From assembly GCA_007131435.1 (NCBI GenBank), contig SLQM01000221.1, forward strand, positions 1 to 14,421: a stretch of 14,421 bases of DNA, in the 5' to 3' direction. Numbering within the stretch: position 1 is the stretch's first letter; every line of letters starts with the position of its first letter. Origin of the DNA: Syntrophomonadaceae bacterium (GTDB lineage Bacteria; Bacillota; Dethiobacteria; DTU022). Below, piece by piece: positions 13,836-14,421 of this stretch. The notes under the pieces were generated by a model. The model did no database searches, was not told the origin of the DNA, and saw only the letters and a list, made by a program, of their open reading frames with translations. The translations under genes and the position numbers were made by a program.

Positions 13836-14421
13836 ACAGCTCAATTGCTTTTTGCGGGAAAGGTGGTGTTGGTAAAACAACACTTGCTGCGCTTTTTACC
13901 CGCCTGACCCTTGAAAATAAAGATTTAAAAACCCTGGTGATTGATGCTGATCCAACAGGAGGCCTATCTTTAGCTCTCTCACTGCCGATCAAAAAAACGA
14001 TTAATGATCTGCGCAAAGAGGTAGTAGCGGCAGTCAAAGAGAAGAAGAGCGACACCAGCAGCCTTGCAGCTTCAGTTGATTACAGGCTGCTCGAATCATT
14101 AACTGAATATGAAAATATTGCTTTTCTTGCAGTAGGCCGCCCGGAAGAAGAAGGATGCTACTGCCAGGTTAATGCCTTCCTCCGCGCTTCCATAGAATAT
14201 CTCTCCGGTAAATTCGACCTGACCTTAATTGATGCTGAAGCGGGGGTAGAACAGGTTAACAGGAGAGTGGTATCAAGCGTCAACAGGCTCTTTCTTGTTA
14301 CTGATCTTTCTCAAAAAGGGCTGCGCGTTGCTGAAACAGTGCACCGGGTTGCTTCAACTTCTGGAAAATTTAATGAAATTGGCTTGATCATTAACAGGGT
14401 TACCTCGGAAGATGCTTTGAA
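13832..14421 (+). CDS. CooC/AcsF-like MinD-family ATPase, cut by window end
   Basis: The first 196 residues are seen and the frame is open at the window edge. A deviant Walker A GKGGVGKTT (9-17), IDADPTGG (37-44) and DAEAGVEQVNRR (134-145) mark the SIMIBI/MinD class. The pair C109-x-C111 in EEGCYCQVNAFLR corresponds to the C112-x-C114 metal site of CooC, which binds Ni or Zn across the dimer and serves nickel insertion into CO dehydrogenase; AcsF/CooC relatives serve acetyl-CoA synthase. DxEAG is also a CooC hallmark. The ATG lies within the upstream stop (ATGA) and AGGAGGAG sits 12 bases ahead, so expression is coupled to the ACS-like gene. A metallo-maturation role for that gene product or a downstream enzyme is the natural inference. 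A role in another cofactor pathway is possible. Confidence 0.8.
   Translation, partial: MNSSIAFCGKGGVGKTTLAALFTRLTLENKDLKTLVIDADPTGGLSLALSLPIKKTINDLRKEVVAAVKEKKSDTSSLAASVDYRLLESLTEYENIAFLAVGRPEEEGCYCQVNAFLRASIEYLSGKFDLTLIDAEAGVEQVNRRVVSSVNRLFLVTDLSQKGLRVAETVHRVASTSGKFNEIGLIINRVTSEDAL

Noticed and set aside
1..14421. CRISPR arrays, insertion sequences or toxin-antitoxin pairs
   Set aside because: I saw no regularly spaced repeats, transposase motifs, terminal inverted repeats or small gene pairs of that kind.

Overview
The window looks like chromosome of an anaerobic Firmicute, probably a clostridial or syntrophic lineage. This rests on strong AGGAGG-type ribosome binding sites, occasional TTG and GTG starts, moderate GC, and oxygen-sensitive radical-type acyl-CoA enzymes. 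That placement is inference; no taxonomic marker settles it.

Left part (1-3526). The window opens inside a tRNA-Leu(GAG) gene, followed by a hairpin that can terminate transcription from both sides. Two minus-strand genes run toward it: a long-chain acyl-CoA synthetase (3315 to 1525), then a PAS-GAF-PAS sensory protein with no output domain (1432 to 140). A 211-bp divergent region holds a candidate promoter for each side and an operator-like dyad at the predicted synthetase start point. An rmuC-family gene (3527-4831) follows on the plus strand.

Right part (4955 to the end). Eight plus-strand genes lie nearly end to end, with overlaps or gaps of 1-20 bases except for one 99-base gap. In order they are two unequal acyl-CoA dehydrogenase homologues, a helical protein of unknown function, two subunits of the 2-hydroxyacyl-CoA dehydratase/benzoyl-CoA reductase family (HgdB-like, then HgdA-like), two different HgdC-type ATP-dependent activases, a short protein resembling the middle domain of acetyl-CoA synthase with an added cysteine cluster, and a CooC-like ATPase cut by the window end.

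How they may work together. The HgdA/HgdB and activase families use ATP hydrolysis to push single electrons to very low potential for acyl-CoA chemistry. Here that machine is joined to a dehydrogenase pair lacking the usual catalytic glutamates and to a CODH/ACS-like module with a nickel-ATPase homologue. I know of no characterised pathway with this combination. The segment is the best candidate for an undescribed system: an ATP-driven acyl-CoA redox complex with a possible metal-dependent CoA-binding accessory. Substrate and reaction cannot be told from sequence.
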